A DNA stretch of 64,000 nucleotides from Rhizobium sp. ASV8 (GTDB taxonomy: Bacteria; Pseudomonadota; Alphaproteobacteria; Rhizobiales; Rhizobiaceae), in the NCBI RefSeq assembly GCF_016429255.1, contig NZ_JAELUG010000014.1, positions 1 to 64,000 of the forward strand, in the 5' to 3' direction. Below are positions 34,744 to 45,580 of the stretch, in pieces (the stretch's first letter is position 1; each line of letters starts with the position of its first letter). Both the position numbers and the translations under genes were made by a program. The notes beneath the pieces were generated by a model. The model ran no database searches and was not told the DNA's origin. It worked only from the letters and a program-made list of their open reading frames with translations.

Positions 34744-36003
34744 TTAGAACGTTACCTTTTCCAGAGGCGCGCGCGTTGCCTCGAATTCCCTGAGCTTTGC
34801 CTCGCGCTCGCCGATGTAATTGCGGTTGTCGGGAACGGCGAACTGGTTCTTGGCGATCTGAATCTGCATGATGAAAAGCTCATCCCAGCGGAAGCCCATT
34901 TCGGAGCCGGCCAGATAGAATTCCCACATGCGGAAGAACTTCTCGTCGTAGAGCGCAACGGCGTCGGCCTTGCGGGCGACGAAGTTGTTGCGCCAATGCC
35001 TGAGCGTATAGGCATAGTGCATCGGCAGGGTTTCGACGTCCCTCGTCAGCAGACCGGCCTTCTCGAGCGGCGGCGTGGTCTCGCCGATCGACGGGATGTA
35101 GCCACCCGGGAAAATATACTTTTCGATGAAGGCGTTGGTGGCGTAGCTCGGCTTCGGACGCGCGATGGAATGAAGCAACATCACGCCATTATCATCAAGC
35201 AGCTCCGAAACCTTGCGGAAGAACTTGCCGTAATCGCCGATACCGACATGTTCGAACATGCCGACGGAAACGATGCGGTCGAATTTCTTGCCGGTCAGGT
35301 AACGATAGTCCTGGAGTTCGAAGCGGACGCGATCGGACAGGCCGCGCTTGGCCGCACGTTCGCGAGATACTTTCAGCTGTTCTTCGCTGAGCGTGATGCC
35401 GGTGACGTCAAGGCCCGGATAGGCCTCCGCCAGATACATGGCCATGCCACCCCAGCCAGAACCGATCTCCAGCACCTTCTGACCCGGCTCGACCAACAGC
35501 TTCGCGGCGATATGGCGCTTCTTGGCCACCTGCGCTTCGTAGAGGCTGATGCCGGGCGGATTGAAATAGGCGCAGGAATATTGCCAATCCTCATCGAGGA
35601 AGAGATCGAACAGCTTCGCCGACAGGTCGTAGTGATGCGCAACATTGTATTTGTTGCGATTGACCGGCGAGCGGCTCTTGAGCTGCTGCCAGACGATACG
35701 TCCGAACAGCAGCGCCGCCATGCGGAAATCGAAGATTTCGTTGGTGGTATTCTGCTTCACCAGCGAGAGGAATTCATAGATATCCCCCTGCTCTAGAATG
35801 AAGCGGCCCTCCATGTACATCTCGCCGAGCTTCAGCGTCGGATCGCGCGCAATCGCGTCTTCCGCCTGCTGGTCGGCAATGCGCGCCACGATCGTTTCGC
35901 CGGAGCCGTCACCGATCGTGTGCGTCTCGCCGGATGCGAGCGTGAGCTTGAAGGAGCCTTTACGGATGAGTTTCTTAACGAGAGAAAGAAGTGCCGACGC
36001 CAT
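34744..36003 (-). CDS. cfa: Cyclopropane-fatty-acyl-phospholipid synthase
   Basis: 419 residues of the SAM-dependent methyltransferases that convert unsaturated acyl chains of membrane lipids to cyclopropane rings. An N-terminal lipid-binding domain (about 1-130) is followed by the methyltransferase domain with VLEIGSGWGGMAMYLAE, VGMFEHVG and the C-terminal active-site FYLAGSEMGFR region. In rhizobia this makes lactobacillic acid in stationary or acid-stressed cells. A strong inverted repeat lies upstream, between cfa and tex. Confidence 0.92.
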   Translation of the reverse strand: MASALLSLVKKLIRKGSFKLTLASGETHTIGDGSGETIVARIADQQAEDAIARDPTLKLGEMYMEGRFILEQGDIYEFLSLVKQNTTNEIFDFRMAALLFGRIVWQQLKSRSPVNRNKYNVAHHYDLSAKLFDLFLDEDWQYSCAYFNPPGISLYEAQVAKKRHIAAKLLVEPGQKVLEIGSGWGGMAMYLAEAYPGLDVTGITLSEEQLKVSRERAAKRGLSDRVRFELQDYRYLTGKKFDRIVSVGMFEHVGIGDYGKFFRKVSELLDDNGVMLLHSIARPKPSYATNAFIEKYIFPGGYIPSIGETTPPLEKAGLLTRDVETLPMHYAYTLRHWRNNFVARKADAVALYDEKFFRMWEFYLAGSEMGFRWDELFIMQIQIAKNQFAVPDNRNYIGEREAKLREFEATRAPLEKVTF

Positions 36004-36090
36004 GGACGCCTCGAATGTTATGACATGACATTAAGGCAGACTTTAGCGCCTCACAGCTGAGTGGCAAGATCAGCTTTTCGCACAGGTTGG

Positions 36091-36117
36091 CACTCTGGCA
36101 ACAACTCTGCCAGAGTG
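36091..36117. promoter_or_regulatory. Perfect 10-bp inverted repeat between tex and cfa
   Basis: CACTCTGGCA (36091-36100) and TGCCAGAGTG (36108-36117) with a 7-base spacer. It is in the 145-base gap after tex and about 90 bases before the cfa start. It could be an operator for cfa or a terminator for tex; no T run follows on the minus strand. Confidence 0.45.
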
Positions 36118-36148
36118 TGACATTCTTGCATAATCTCTCGCTAAGTCC

Positions 36149-38458
36149 TTATTTTCGTTTGAGTGCGTCCGCCAAGGCGGCACCAAAACTACCCCGTTCT
36201 TCGGTCTTTGGGCGGCTATTGTTCTTAACGCTAGCGTTGCGGGCACCGTTCTGCTCGCGCGACTCACGCCCTGGGGGGGCCGCCGCAGTGCCGCCATCTT
36301 TGCGCATCGACAGGGCGATTCGCTTCCGCTTAGCGTCGACCTCGACCACTCTCACCTTGACCACGTCGCCGGCCTTCACGACCTCATGCGGATCCTTGAC
36401 GAAGCGGTCGGCCAGTTGCGAGACATGCACCAAACCGTCCTGATGGACGCCAATATCGACGAAGGCGCCAAAGGCGGCGACATTGGTAACAGTCCCCTCC
36501 AGCAACATGCCAAGCTTGAGGTCGCTGATCTCGTTCACGCCTTCGGCGAAGGTCGCGGTCTTGAAGCTCGGACGCGGGTCGCGGCCGGGCTTCTCCAGCT
36601 CGGCGATGATATCTCGCACGGTCGGCAGACCGAATTTCTCGTCGATGAACTGTCTGGGATCGACGGACTTCAGCGCAGCCGTATCGCCCATCAGCGTGCG
36701 CAGGTCGCGACCGCAGGCGGCGACAATCTTCTTGGCGACGCCGTAGGCTTCCGGATGCACGGAGGAAGCATCCAGCGGCTCCTTGCCATTGGGAATGCGC
36801 AGGAAGCCCGCGCATTGCTCAAAGGTGCGTTGACCGAGACGCGCGACCTTCAACAGATCGCGACGGGTTTCGAAGGCGCCTTCACCATCACGATGCTTGA
36901 CGATCGCCTCGGCGATCGAGGGGCCGAGGCCGGAGACGCGGGCCAGCAGCGGCGCCGAGGCCGTGTTCAGGTCGACGCCGACGGCATTCACCGCATCTTC
37001 GACGACCGCATCCAGCGAACGGGAGAGCTTCTGCTGGTCGACATCGTGCTGATATTGGCCGACGCCGATCGACTTCGGCTCAATCTTCACCAGTTCGGCC
37101 AGCGGATCCTGCAGGCGGCGGGCGATGGAGACGGCACCGCGCAGCGAGACATCGAGGCCGGGGAACTCAAGCGCTGCCGTTTCCGAGGCGGAATAGACGG
37201 AGGCGCCTGCCTCCGAGACGATGACCTTGGTGGGCTTCGGCGCCGGCAATTCCGCCAGCATATCGGCCACCAGCTTTTCCGTCTCGCGGCTGCCGGTGCC
37301 GTTGCCGATGGAGATCAGCTCGACCTTGTGCTTACGGATGAGGGCCGCAAGGGTCGCCTGCGTGCCGCGCACATCGTTCTTCGGCGGGAAAGGATAGACC
37401 GTCGTCGTCTCCAAGAGCTTGCCGGTGCCGTCGACGACAGCCACCTTGACGCCGGTACGGATGCCCGGATCGAGGCCCATGGTGGAGCGCGAGCCGGCGG
37501 GCGCGGCCAGCAGCAGATCCTTCAGATTGCGGGCGAAAACATGGATCGCCTCTTCTTCGGCGCGCTCGCGCAGTTCGCGCATCAGGTCGAGCGACAGCGA
37601 CATGGAGAGCTTCACACGCCACGTCCAGCTCGCAACCTCGGTGAGCCAGCGGTCGCCAGGCCGGTTCGGGCCGATCTCGTAGGCGGTGGTGATCATCCGC
37701 TCGACAGGCTTGTTCGGGGAGACGGCATCAACATCGACTTCGATATTCAGCGTCAGGAACTCTTCGTTCCAGCCGCGCAGCATGGCGAGTGCACGATGGC
37801 CGGGGGCTGTCGCCCAGCGCTCCTGATGCGCGAAGTAATCGGAGAATTTGGCGCCGGCCTCCTGCTTGCCGTCGACGACGGCAGCTTTGAGGGTGGCGTT
37901 CACCTTCATATAGCCGCGCAGCTTGCCGAGCAGGTCGGCATTTTCGGCAATGCCTTCGGCGATGATGTCGCGCGCGCCCTCGAGCGCCGTCTTCACATCC
38001 GTAACCTCGGCTGTGATGAAGCCTTCGGCGAGAGCCGCCGGCTCCTTCGAGCGATCGGCGAGGATCGTATCGGCGAGCGGGCCGAGGCCGCGCTCCCTGG
38101 CGATTTCGGCACGGGTGCGGCGCTTGGGCTTATAAGGCAGATAAAGATCTTCCAGCTCGGCCTTGGTGGCAACGGTGGCGACCTTGCGCATAAGCTCGTC
38201 GGTCATCTTGCCCTGGCCGGTGATGGATTCGACAATGGCGGCGCGGCGGGCTTCCAGTTCGCGCAGATAGACCAGCCGTTCGGCCAGCGTGCGCAGCTGC
38301 GTGTCATCGAGACCACCCGTCACTTCCTTGCGGTAGCGGGCTATGAACGGCACGGTCGCGCCTTCGTCGAGAAGCTCGATGGCTGATTTGGCCTGATCCG
38401 GGCGGGCATTGATCTCGGCGGCAATGGTTGCGGCAAGGGAACGAATATCGGCGGCCAT
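36149..38458 (-). CDS. tex: Tex family RNA-binding transcription accessory protein
   Basis: 769 residues with the full Tex layout: an N-terminal helical region, a YqgF/RuvC-like domain ([18 protein letters not shown]), a helix-hairpin-helix ([20 protein letters not shown]) and a C-terminal S1 domain ([20 protein letters not shown]) with a basic tail. Tex binds nucleic acid and influences transcription. The start at 38458 ([10 protein letters not shown]) is the family start; the frame is open upstream to 38665 but would run over the purD promoter. Divergent from purD. Confidence 0.93.
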   Translation of the reverse strand: MAADIRSLAATIAAEINARPDQAKSAIELLDEGATVPFIARYRKEVTGGLDDTQLRTLAERLVYLRELEARRAAIVESITGQGKMTDELMRKVATVATKAELEDLYLPYKPKRRTRAEIARERGLGPLADTILADRSKEPAALAEGFITAEVTDVKTALEGARDIIAEGIAENADLLGKLRGYMKVNATLKAAVVDGKQEAGAKFSDYFAHQERWATAPGHRALAMLRGWNEEFLTLNIEVDVDAVSPNKPVERMITTAYEIGPNRPGDRWLTEVASWTWRVKLSMSLSLDLMRELRERAEEEAIHVFARNLKDLLLAAPAGSRSTMGLDPGIRTGVKVAVVDGTGKLLETTTVYPFPPKNDVRGTQATLAALIRKHKVELISIGNGTGSRETEKLVADMLAELPAPKPTKVIVSEAGASVYSASETAALEFPGLDVSLRGAVSIARRLQDPLAELVKIEPKSIGVGQYQHDVDQQKLSRSLDAVVEDAVNAVGVDLNTASAPLLARVSGLGPSIAEAIVKHRDGEGAFETRRDLLKVARLGQRTFEQCAGFLRIPNGKEPLDASSVHPEAYGVAKKIVAACGRDLRTLMGDTAALKSVDPRQFIDEKFGLPTVRDIIAELEKPGRDPRPSFKTATFAEGVNEISDLKLGMLLEGTVTNVAAFGAFVDIGVHQDGLVHVSQLADRFVKDPHEVVKAGDVVKVRVVEVDAKRKRIALSMRKDGGTAAAPPGRESREQNGARNASVKNNSRPKTEERGSFGAALADALKRK

Positions 38459-38707
38459 GTGACTCTCTGAACTGGACAATCGTGAAGGGGACCATAAGCA
38501 CGATCCCGCTGGCATAAGAAACAGTTTTCGACGCGGATCGTGCCGATCCACGCAGGAACCGGACGATCTCGCGTCGAAATCGCATCTCGCTTTAGCGATA
38601 GAAAAAGGCGTGGCAATGTTGGTCGCGGAACCTCCACAGGATTTGATGCTTGACCTTTGGGCCACGCCCGCTTAACCGCGCAAAGGAACGCAACGAAAGG
38701 GCAAGCC

Positions 38708-39976
38708 ATGAGAGTTCTGTTGATCGGATCGGGCGGACGCGAGCACGCACTGGCCTGGAAACTGGCGCAATCGCCTCTCATGACGGAGTTCTACGCCGCG
38801 CCTGGCAATCCCGGCATCGCCGAGCATGCGACGCTGGCGGCACTCGATATCGACAATCACGATGCTGTCGTCGCCTTCTGCAAAGAGAAAGCCATCGACT
38901 TCGTGGTTGTCGGGCCGGAAGCGCCGCTGGTTGCGGGTATTGCCGACGCGCTGCGCGCCGCTGGCATCGCCGTATTCGGCCCTTCGGCAGCGGCGGCACA
39001 GCTCGAGGGATCCAAGGGCTTCACCAAGGATATCTGCGCCCGCTACGACATCCCGACCGGGGCCTATCAGCGCTTCAACAACGCGCCGAAGGCGAAGGCC
39101 TATGTTCGTGCGCAGGGTGCGCCGATCGTCGTCAAGGCCGACGGGCTTGCCGCCGGCAAGGGCGTGACGGTCGCCATGACGGTCGACGAAGCATTGGCGG
39201 CCATCGACGATTGCTTCGAAGGTGCATTTGGCGAGGCCGGTGCGGAAGTCGTGATCGAAGCCTATCTCGATGGCGAGGAGGCAAGTTTCTTCTGCCTCTG
39301 CGACGGCAAGCATGCTCTGGCGCTGGCCACCGCACAGGACCACAAGCGCGTCGGCGACGGCGACACAGGCCCAAACACGGGCGGCATGGGCGCCTACTCC
39401 CCGGCTCCGGTCATGACGCCGGACATGGTCGAGCGCACGATGAAGGAAATCATCGAGCCGACAATGCGGGGCATGGCGGAAAGCGGCCATCCCTTCAGTG
39501 GCGTCTTCTTTGCGGGGTTGATGATCACCGCCAAGGGTCCGGAACTCATCGAATACAATGTCCGCTTCGGTGATCCGGAATGCCAGGTGCTGATGATGCG
39601 GCTGAAGAGTGATCTGCTGCCGCTGCTCTTTGCCTGCGCCAACGGTACGCTCGATCAGGTGAGCGCCGAGTGGAGCGACGACCCGGCACTGACCGTGGTC
39701 ATGGCCTCCAAAGGCTATCCCGGCTCCTACGCCAAGAATACGCCGATTGCGGCACTCCCCGCCGACAGCGAGGGATCGAAGGTGTTTCATGCCGGCACAG
39801 CCTTGAAGGATGGAGCGCTGGTGGCGACCGGCGGCCGCGTTCTCAACGTCACCGCGACCGGCAAGACTGTCGGCGAGGCACAGAAGCGCGCCTATGCGCT
39901 TGCCGGTGACGTGGAATGGGAAAACGGCTTTCACCGCAACGACATCGGCTGGCGTGCAGTCGAGCGCGAAGGGTAA
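38708..39976 (+). CDS. purD: Phosphoribosylamine-glycine ligase
   Basis: 422-residue ATP-grasp enzyme of purine synthesis that joins glycine to phosphoribosylamine. The N-terminal [19 protein letters not shown], the ATP-grasp loop [11 protein letters not shown] and [13 protein letters not shown] are visible, with the metal site [15 protein letters not shown] 38708 is the family start; the frame extends to 38657 upstream. It is monocistronic and divergent from tex. Confidence 0.96.
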   Translation: MRVLLIGSGGREHALAWKLAQSPLMTEFYAAPGNPGIAEHATLAALDIDNHDAVVAFCKEKAIDFVVVGPEAPLVAGIADALRAAGIAVFGPSAAAAQLEGSKGFTKDICARYDIPTGAYQRFNNAPKAKAYVRAQGAPIVVKADGLAAGKGVTVAMTVDEALAAIDDCFEGAFGEAGAEVVIEAYLDGEEASFFCLCDGKHALALATAQDHKRVGDGDTGPNTGGMGAYSPAPVMTPDMVERTMKEIIEPTMRGMAESGHPFSGVFFAGLMITAKGPELIEYNVRFGDPECQVLMMRLKSDLLPLLFACANGTLDQVSAEWSDDPALTVVMASKGYPGSYAKNTPIAALPADSEGSKVFHAGTALKDGALVATGGRVLNVTATGKTVGEAQKRAYALAGDVEWENGFHRNDIGWRAVEREG

Positions 39977-40072
39977 ACAAACGGCCGATGCCTCAGCCGG
40001 CAGTCCATTAAATCTTTACCTAATCTCCTGACGGTATGGAAACAAAGCTTCGCTAAAGTCTCCTTCAATCTG

Positions 40073-40175
40073 AAGCGTGTCGCGATCTCCGGGATTCGCG
40101 CTCCGCGCTTCAGGCCTTTGATTTCACGCATGTCATTATCGCAAAACCGCCCTACACTTTTGCGCGACATGCTTT
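40073..40175. repeat. Mosaic intergenic repeat, type A, copy 2 (diverged)
   Basis: GAAGCGTGTCGCGATC, then GGGATTCGCG, CACGCATGTC, GCAAAACCGC and TTTTGCGCGACATGC follow the same order as copy 1 with scattered changes. It ends 17 bases before the HPE1-like gene and would be part of its leader, with the final GACATGC stem close to the ribosome site. Confidence 0.8.
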
Positions 40176-40192
40176 GGATGGAGTTGTTTGCG

Positions 40193-40615
40193 ATGCGTTC
40201 CTTCTTCCTGACCTTGGCATGCGTGCTGGCCGGTGGTTCGGCCATGGCTTCGTCCATCCAGTCCATCGACGGCACGATGCGTGGCGACAAGACCAGCATT
40301 GTCGAGAAGAGCTGCGCAGAGTGCCCTCCTCTCAAGCCGCAGGAGAGGGAAAAGGAATACACCGTCCCGACCCTCGCGCCCGGCACTCAATCGGTTGCCA
40401 TTCAGACGGTCGATGGCGAAAAGAGGGTCGTGCGTACCGAGGCCTGGATGGGAGGCTCCCCGGTGATGTTCGTCAGCAAGCCTACCCCTGAAGCGCTGGC
40501 TGCTGCCGGCACCTCTCCTGACGGTATCGACCTCACGGCCAAGACGGCATCGCTGTTGGCGACGGCTCACGAACCCGCACGTCTTGATATCTCTACCTTC
40601 GAGCTTCGTCAGTAA
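40193..40615 (+). CDS. HPE1-like secreted protein
   Basis: 140 residues: signal peptide MRSFFLTLACVLAGGSAMAS, then a small soluble domain with a cysteine pair (SCAECPPL) and the block RTEAWMGGSPVMFVSKPTPE. I recognise it as the rhizobial family annotated as plant virulence effector HPE1-like; that name comes from similarity and has not been shown functionally. ATG 40193 is preferred for GGATGGAG nine bases before and for the signal peptide; in-frame starts within the repeat upstream are unlikely. Confidence 0.75.
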   Translation: MRSFFLTLACVLAGGSAMASSIQSIDGTMRGDKTSIVEKSCAECPPLKPQEREKEYTVPTLAPGTQSVAIQTVDGEKRVVRTEAWMGGSPVMFVSKPTPEALAAAGTSPDGIDLTAKTASLLATAHEPARLDISTFELRQ

Positions 40616-40986
40616 GAGCTGGATTTACTGCTCTGCCTCCTCACGACTTGCGCCGCGAGTTCAAGATTCTCGGTTATTATGCGAATCTACATTTAAGAAC
40701 ATTCGAATTATCAAAATAAAAGATCCGTGGTCCAGTAAAAGCTGCCATTGGCGACAACTCAAACCGGATATTACTGTTGCCTGCAGGAGCATATCCCCGG
40801 TTTCATCTAGGGTAAGATACAACCATGTCCCTGCAATTAAAGATTTTTTAGACATAAACGGCGATTTTACTGTCCACCGGACAGCAGCATGTCATTCAAG
40901 CAGCGGCAAACGTATTGGGTCTCTCTCAGGCGCTCGCACAGGCGGTAGGATACCGCACCGGTACCCAGTTACCTGTGGAGGCACTA
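40616..40986. other. AT-rich intergenic region before the chemoreceptor gene
   Basis: 371 bases, richer in A/T than its surroundings, holding the chemoreceptor promoter. A short perfect dyad CTGTCC-ACC-GGACAG (40870-40884) could be an operator. A reading frame from 40915 is continuous with the chemoreceptor but lacks a start site with ribosome binding. No RNA gene recognised. Confidence 0.5.
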
Positions 40987-42801
40987 TTGAAGAATCTCAA
41001 GATCGCGCATCAACTATTTGCCCTGCTCGGCGTCCTAATGGCCGCCTTCGCCGTGGCCACTTATTTTCAGATCAAGTCTCAGGCCGATTCCATCTATGAC
41101 GACCGCTTCGATATGCTGCGCACGCAGGTCGAATCCGGCGTTTCCGTTTTGAACCAGTATTATCAGCGCGAAAAATCCGGCGAGCTGACGCATGAGGCCG
41201 CCCAGGCCGAGGCCTTCAAGGTCTTGTCGCATGTCAGCTTCGCACCGGCGGGCTATCTCTTCGGTTTCGACTACAATGTCGTGCAGCGCATTCACCCGAG
41301 CCCGGTCAATATCGGCAAGGACATGTCCTCGCAGGTCGACAAGAACGGCACCCATTTCAGCAAGGAAATGGTCGAGAAGGCCATCAAGGGTGGCGGCCGC
41401 ACCATCTATTATTGGAACAAGCCCGGCCATCCCGATAGCGACTTCTTTCTGAAGGGCAGCTACTCGGCCGCTTTCGACCCCTGGCAGATCGTGCTCGGCT
41501 GTGGCGTCTACATGGATGACCTGCAAGAGCAGATCAACACGACGATGTGGCGCGCTCTGCTCATCTGCGGCATCGTCTTCGTCATCGGTATCGGTGCGGC
41601 TCTCTATTGCATCCGCGGGATCACCCGACCGCTCGCCAATGTCCATGCAGCCCTCAAGGCCGTAGCCGATGAAGACGTGAAGATCACAATCCCGCACGTC
41701 GAGATGCGCAATGAAATCGGCCTTATGGCAAAGGCGACCCAGGCGTTGCAGGAAAAGATCCGCGAACGCCACATGCTGGCCGACCGACAGGCAGCCCAGG
41801 AACTCGAAATCAGCAGCGAGCGCGAACAGAACATGCGCCAGCAGCAGGACGAAGCCCGTGAGCAGGCGCGCGTCGTCTCCGTCATTGGCAAGGCGCTGGA
41901 AGATCTCGCCCGCGGCGACCTGACGGTGCGTTGCGGCGATCTCGGCGCCAGCTATGCCGGCCTTCGCAACAACTTCAACGAGGCGCTGTCGCATCTCGAA
42001 GCCGCGATGGGTCGCGTCAATGCCAAGGGCAACGACATCGGCCTCAGCAAGGAAGAAATCCGCCGCGCCTCCAACGAACTGTCGCAGCGCACCGAACGCC
42101 AGGCCGCCAGCCTGGAAGAGACCTCGGCAGCACTCGATGAGCTCACCGTTGCCGTCCGCCAGACGGCGGAGGGCGCACATGAGGCCAGCAAGCGCGTTCA
42201 CTCAGTCAGCACCGAGGCCTCGCGTAGCGACGCAGTCGTTGCCCAGGCAATCGAAGCGATGAGCGGCATCGAGAGATCTTCCTCGGAAATCGGCAAGATC
42301 ATCGGCGTCATCGACGAGATCGCCTTCCAGACCAACCTGCTTGCGCTCAATGCCGGCGTCGAGGCCGCCAGAGCCGGCGAATCGGGCAAGGGCTTTGCTG
42401 TCGTCGCCCAGGAAGTGCGTGAACTGGCCCAGCGCTCTGCGGCAGCCGCCAAGGAGATCAAGGATCAGATCGCTCGCTCCTCCGGCCAGGTCGACCAGGG
42501 CGTCCGTCTCGTCGGCGAGGCAGGCGAAGCGCTGAAGCGCATCTCCGACCAGATCAAGGCCGCCAACGAGATCGTCTCGAAGATCGCCCACAGCGCCTCC
42601 GAGCAGGACACGACGCTGCGCTCGATCTCCTCTTCGATGAACCAGCTCGATGCCGCCACGCAGCAGAACGCCGCCATGGCCGAAGAGACCACCGCATCGG
42701 CCGAGACGCTCGCCGCCGATACGGAAGATCTTCTTGCGCTCATCCGCGGCTTCCGCGTTGCCGAAGGCCGCTCGGCCATGGATCATCGCCGCGCCGCCTA
42801 A
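40987..42801 (+). CDS. Methyl-accepting chemotaxis protein with single Cache sensor
   Basis: 604 residues: membrane segment (about 10-30), a periplasmic single Cache domain (sCache_2; FAPAGYLFGFDYN, then WQIVLGCGVYMDDL), a second membrane segment (about 195-215), HAMP, and a signalling domain with the hairpin tip IDEIAFQTNLLALNAGVEAA. No C-terminal CheR-binding pentapeptide is seen. The TTG at 40987 (MKNLKIAHQLF) is chosen because GGAGG lies exactly five bases before it. Cache ligands are commonly small organic acids. A strong terminator follows. Confidence 0.93.
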   Translation: MKNLKIAHQLFALLGVLMAAFAVATYFQIKSQADSIYDDRFDMLRTQVESGVSVLNQYYQREKSGELTHEAAQAEAFKVLSHVSFAPAGYLFGFDYNVVQRIHPSPVNIGKDMSSQVDKNGTHFSKEMVEKAIKGGGRTIYYWNKPGHPDSDFFLKGSYSAAFDPWQIVLGCGVYMDDLQEQINTTMWRALLICGIVFVIGIGAALYCIRGITRPLANVHAALKAVADEDVKITIPHVEMRNEIGLMAKATQALQEKIRERHMLADRQAAQELEISSEREQNMRQQQDEAREQARVVSVIGKALEDLARGDLTVRCGDLGASYAGLRNNFNEALSHLEAAMGRVNAKGNDIGLSKEEIRRASNELSQRTERQAASLEETSAALDELTVAVRQTAEGAHEASKRVHSVSTEASRSDAVVAQAIEAMSGIERSSSEIGKIIGVIDEIAFQTNLLALNAGVEAARAGESGKGFAVVAQEVRELAQRSAAAAKEIKDQIARSSGQVDQGVRLVGEAGEALKRISDQIKAANEIVSKIAHSASEQDTTLRSISSSMNQLDAATQQNAAMAEETTASAETLAADTEDLLALIRGFRVAEGRSAMDHRRAA

Positions 42802-42822
42802 TCAGCGTCGGACAGAAAACCG

Positions 42823-42856
42823 AAACCGCCGGGCTCGCGTCCGGCGGTTTTCTTTT
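42823..42856 (+). terminator. Rho-independent terminator of the chemoreceptor gene
   Basis: Perfect 10-base stem AAACCGCCGG (42823-42832) / CCGGCGGTTT (42841-42850) with an 8-base loop followed by TCTTTT. The convergent DUF523 gene ends 16 bases further on. Confidence 0.85.
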
Positions 42857-42871
42857 AAACTGCGATTGGCT

Positions 42872-43366
42872 TTAGTCTGCGATTTTCAGCCGCTCGACAA
42901 GGCTTTCGATCTCGCGATCGGAATAGACTTCAATGCCGGCCTGCTTGAGCAATGCCGCCGTGACGCCCATGCCATTCTGCCGGCCGCCGGAAAATGAGCC
43001 GTCATAGATGAAGCCGGAGCCGCAGGACGGGCTGCCGTCGATCAGGAGGGCATAGCGACAGCCGGTTTCCTGTGCGAGCGCCAGTGCATTTTCCGCTGCT
43101 CGACGAAACTCCGCCGTGACATCGCCGCCAGTGATCTCCATGACCGTTGCCGTGCCTGCAAGCACATCCTTGCCGGTTGCGCCGCCCGCAATCTCGGCCG
43201 GTGGCCTCGGTACGGCCATCCCTGCGGACATTTCCGGACAGATCGTCACCAACAGCCCCTCTTCGCGCCAGCGATCGATTGCCGGATGGATGAGCGGCTT
43301 GGAACGGCCGTCATAGCGAACGGCATGGCCCATGAGGCAGGCGCTGACGAGGATCTTTCCGGTCAT
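42872..43366 (-). CDS. DUF523 family protein
   Basis: 164 residues of the DUF523 family (YbbK-like), with conserved cysteines in VSACLMG, ICPEMSAGM and DGSPSCGSG. The cysteine pattern suggests metal or iron-sulfur binding, but the function is unknown. It is the last gene of the minus-strand run headed by sppA/glyQ, 14 bases downstream of glyS, and is probably cotranscribed with glyS. Confidence 0.87.
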   Translation of the reverse strand: MTGKILVSACLMGHAVRYDGRSKPLIHPAIDRWREEGLLVTICPEMSAGMAVPRPPAEIAGGATGKDVLAGTATVMEITGGDVTAEFRRAAENALALAQETGCRYALLIDGSPSCGSGFIYDGSFSGGRQNGMGVTAALLKQAGIEVYSDREIESLVERLKIAD

Positions 43367-43380
43367 CGCGCGCCCATGCC

Positions 43381-45495
43381 TTATCCCGCGATTTTCGAGA
43401 AATCGGCGACGGTGCCGGTTGCCTCGCGGATCAGATGCAGCAGCGCCAGACGATTGGCGCGGATGGCGGCATCTTCGTCATTGACGAGTACATCTTCGAA
43501 AAAGCGATCCACGGGCGCGCGCAGCTTGGAAAGGGCTGCCATGGCCGAGCGGAAATCTTCCTTGGCAATTGCGCCGGAAGCCTCGGCGGAGGCGGCCTTG
43601 ACGGCGGCGAAGAGATCCTTTTCCGCATCGAGCTTCAGCAGGGCTTCCGAAACACTATCGGCAACGACGGTGCCCTTCTTCTCTTCGGCAGCCAGAAGCT
43701 GGGTGGCGCGCTTGGTGCCCGCCAGCAGGTTCTTGCCGTCCTCAGAGGTGATGAAGGCGGTCAGCGCCTCGACGCGACGGGCGACCATCAGCAGATCGTC
43801 GGTCTCCGGCGTCAGCACTGCGTCTATCAGATCGTGGCGGGCGCCAAGATCGCGGAGATAAACCTTGAGACGATCATGGAAGAAAGCGAGCAGGTCTGCA
43901 TCCTTGGTGGTCGCGAGCAGCGGCAAGCGCACGCCGCGTTCCAGGAGGATGCGGACGACGCCAAGCGCGGCACGGCGCAACGCGTAGGGGTCCTTCGAGC
44001 CCGTTGGCTTTTCGTCGATCGCCCAGAAGCCGACGAGCGTATCCAGCTTGTCGGCGAGCGCGACCGTGATCGCGACCTTGTCTTCGGGGACGCGGTCGGA
44101 CGGGCCTTGCGGCTTGTAGTGATCCTCGATAGCGGCGGCGACCGAGCCGTTCTCGCCCTGCAGTACCGCATATTTGCGGCCCATGAGGCCCTGAAGCTCG
44201 GGGAACTCGCCGACGGCTTCGGTGCGAAGGTCAGCCTTGGCCAGCACAACGGCGCGATCGACCAGAGCGGCATCGGCGCCAGTAATTTTGGCGAGGTCAG
44301 TGGCCAGCGCACGGATGCGGGCGACACGCTCGCCCTGGCTGCCGAGCTTGGCATGGAAGGTGACGTTCAATGCGTCGAGCTTCGCCATGCGCTGATCGAG
44401 CGGCTTCTTTAGGTCGAGACCGAATTTTTTAGCGGAAGCTTCCAGCGTTTCGAGATCGGGCAGATCGCCCTGGTCACGCTTCCAGAAGTGCAGCGCGTCG
44501 GACAGACGGGCGCGCACGACCTTGCCGTTGCCGTGGATGATTTCCTTGCCGCCATCCGTCGCCTGGATATTGGCGACGAGAATGAAGCGGTTGGACAGCG
44601 TCTCGCCGGCCTGCGGACGGGTGACGAAACACTTCTGATTGGTCTTGATAGTCAGGCGGATGATCTCGGACGGGATCGACAGATAGTCTTCCTCGAAGGA
44701 GCCCATCAGCACCTGCGGCCACTCGACGAGGCCGGATACTTCTTCCAGCAAGCCTTCGTCTTCGACCAGCTCCAGGCCGTTGGCAAAGGCGATGTCGCGG
44801 GCATCATGCAGGATGATGTCCTTGCGGCGCTCCGCATCCAGGATGACATTGGCCTTTTCGAGGCTCGAGACATAGTCATCGAAACGCTTGACCGTAATCG
44901 GGCCTGGCGCATGGAAGCGATGGCCATAGGTCACGTTGGAAGCAACGATACCGTCAATCTCGAAGGGGATGACCACGGTCTCTTCATGCTCGGTGCCGAA
45001 GGTGCAGACGATCGATTGCAGCGGGCGCACCCAACGCAGCGAGCCGGGCTTTACCGATGCGTTGCCCCAGCGCATGGATTTCGCCCAGGGGAAGTTTCTT
45101 ATGATGTCGGGCATCACGGCCGCAACGATCTCCTCTGCGGCGCGACCAGGCTTGGAAATCACGGCAACGTAGAAATCGCCCTTCTTCGGGTCACTCTGCA
45201 CCTGAGCTTCTGAAATCGAAGAAAGGCCTGCGCCACGCAAAAAGCCTTCGATCGCCTTCTCGTTGGCATCGGTGCGCGGACCCTTGCGCTCTTCGCGCAC
45301 ATCGGCCGAGCGCGCGGTCAGGCCGCGAATATCGAGCGTGAGGCGCCGCGGCGTCCAATATTCCCTGGCCCCCTCATAAGAAAGACCCGCTTCGACCAGG
45401 GCATCGGTCACCAGCTTCTTCAGGTCACCGGCAGCCTTGCGCTGCATACGGGCGGGAATTTCCTCGGAGCGGAGTTCGAGAAGGAGATCGGGCAT
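43381..45495 (-). CDS. glyS: Glycyl-tRNA synthetase beta subunit
   Basis: 704 residues, the usual length. It starts [18 protein letters not shown], typical for GlyS. The middle has the HD-like domain and the C-terminus the anticodon-binding helical domain ([19 protein letters not shown]). Together with GlyQ it charges tRNA-Gly as an alpha2beta2 enzyme. It lies about 6.2 kb downstream of glyQ, with lemA, aroA and two DUF2207 genes in between, all on the same strand. Confidence 0.96.
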   Translation of the reverse strand: MPDLLLELRSEEIPARMQRKAAGDLKKLVTDALVEAGLSYEGAREYWTPRRLTLDIRGLTARSADVREERKGPRTDANEKAIEGFLRGAGLSSISEAQVQSDPKKGDFYVAVISKPGRAAEEIVAAVMPDIIRNFPWAKSMRWGNASVKPGSLRWVRPLQSIVCTFGTEHEETVVIPFEIDGIVASNVTYGHRFHAPGPITVKRFDDYVSSLEKANVILDAERRKDIILHDARDIAFANGLELVEDEGLLEEVSGLVEWPQVLMGSFEEDYLSIPSEIIRLTIKTNQKCFVTRPQAGETLSNRFILVANIQATDGGKEIIHGNGKVVRARLSDALHFWKRDQGDLPDLETLEASAKKFGLDLKKPLDQRMAKLDALNVTFHAKLGSQGERVARIRALATDLAKITGADAALVDRAVVLAKADLRTEAVGEFPELQGLMGRKYAVLQGENGSVAAAIEDHYKPQGPSDRVPEDKVAITVALADKLDTLVGFWAIDEKPTGSKDPYALRRAALGVVRILLERGVRLPLLATTKDADLLAFFHDRLKVYLRDLGARHDLIDAVLTPETDDLLMVARRVEALTAFITSEDGKNLLAGTKRATQLLAAEEKKGTVVADSVSEALLKLDAEKDLFAAVKAASAEASGAIAKEDFRSAMAALSKLRAPVDRFFEDVLVNDEDAAIRANRLALLHLIREATGTVADFSKIAG

Positions 45496-45580
45496 GGGAG
45501 CTGTCTTTGCGTTGAGGCAGAAATGGTCCGGGCGGACTTAGCAAGCCCGGCGACAAAAGTCACCAAGGCAAACGGCGAAT

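Noticed and set aside
36085..36120. CIRCE-like heat-shock operator (GCACTC ... GAGTG) before cfa
   Set aside because: CIRCE needs a 9-base spacer between TTAGCACTC and GAGTGCTAA; here the outer arms differ and the spacing is about 15 bases. Kept only as an unassigned inverted repeat.
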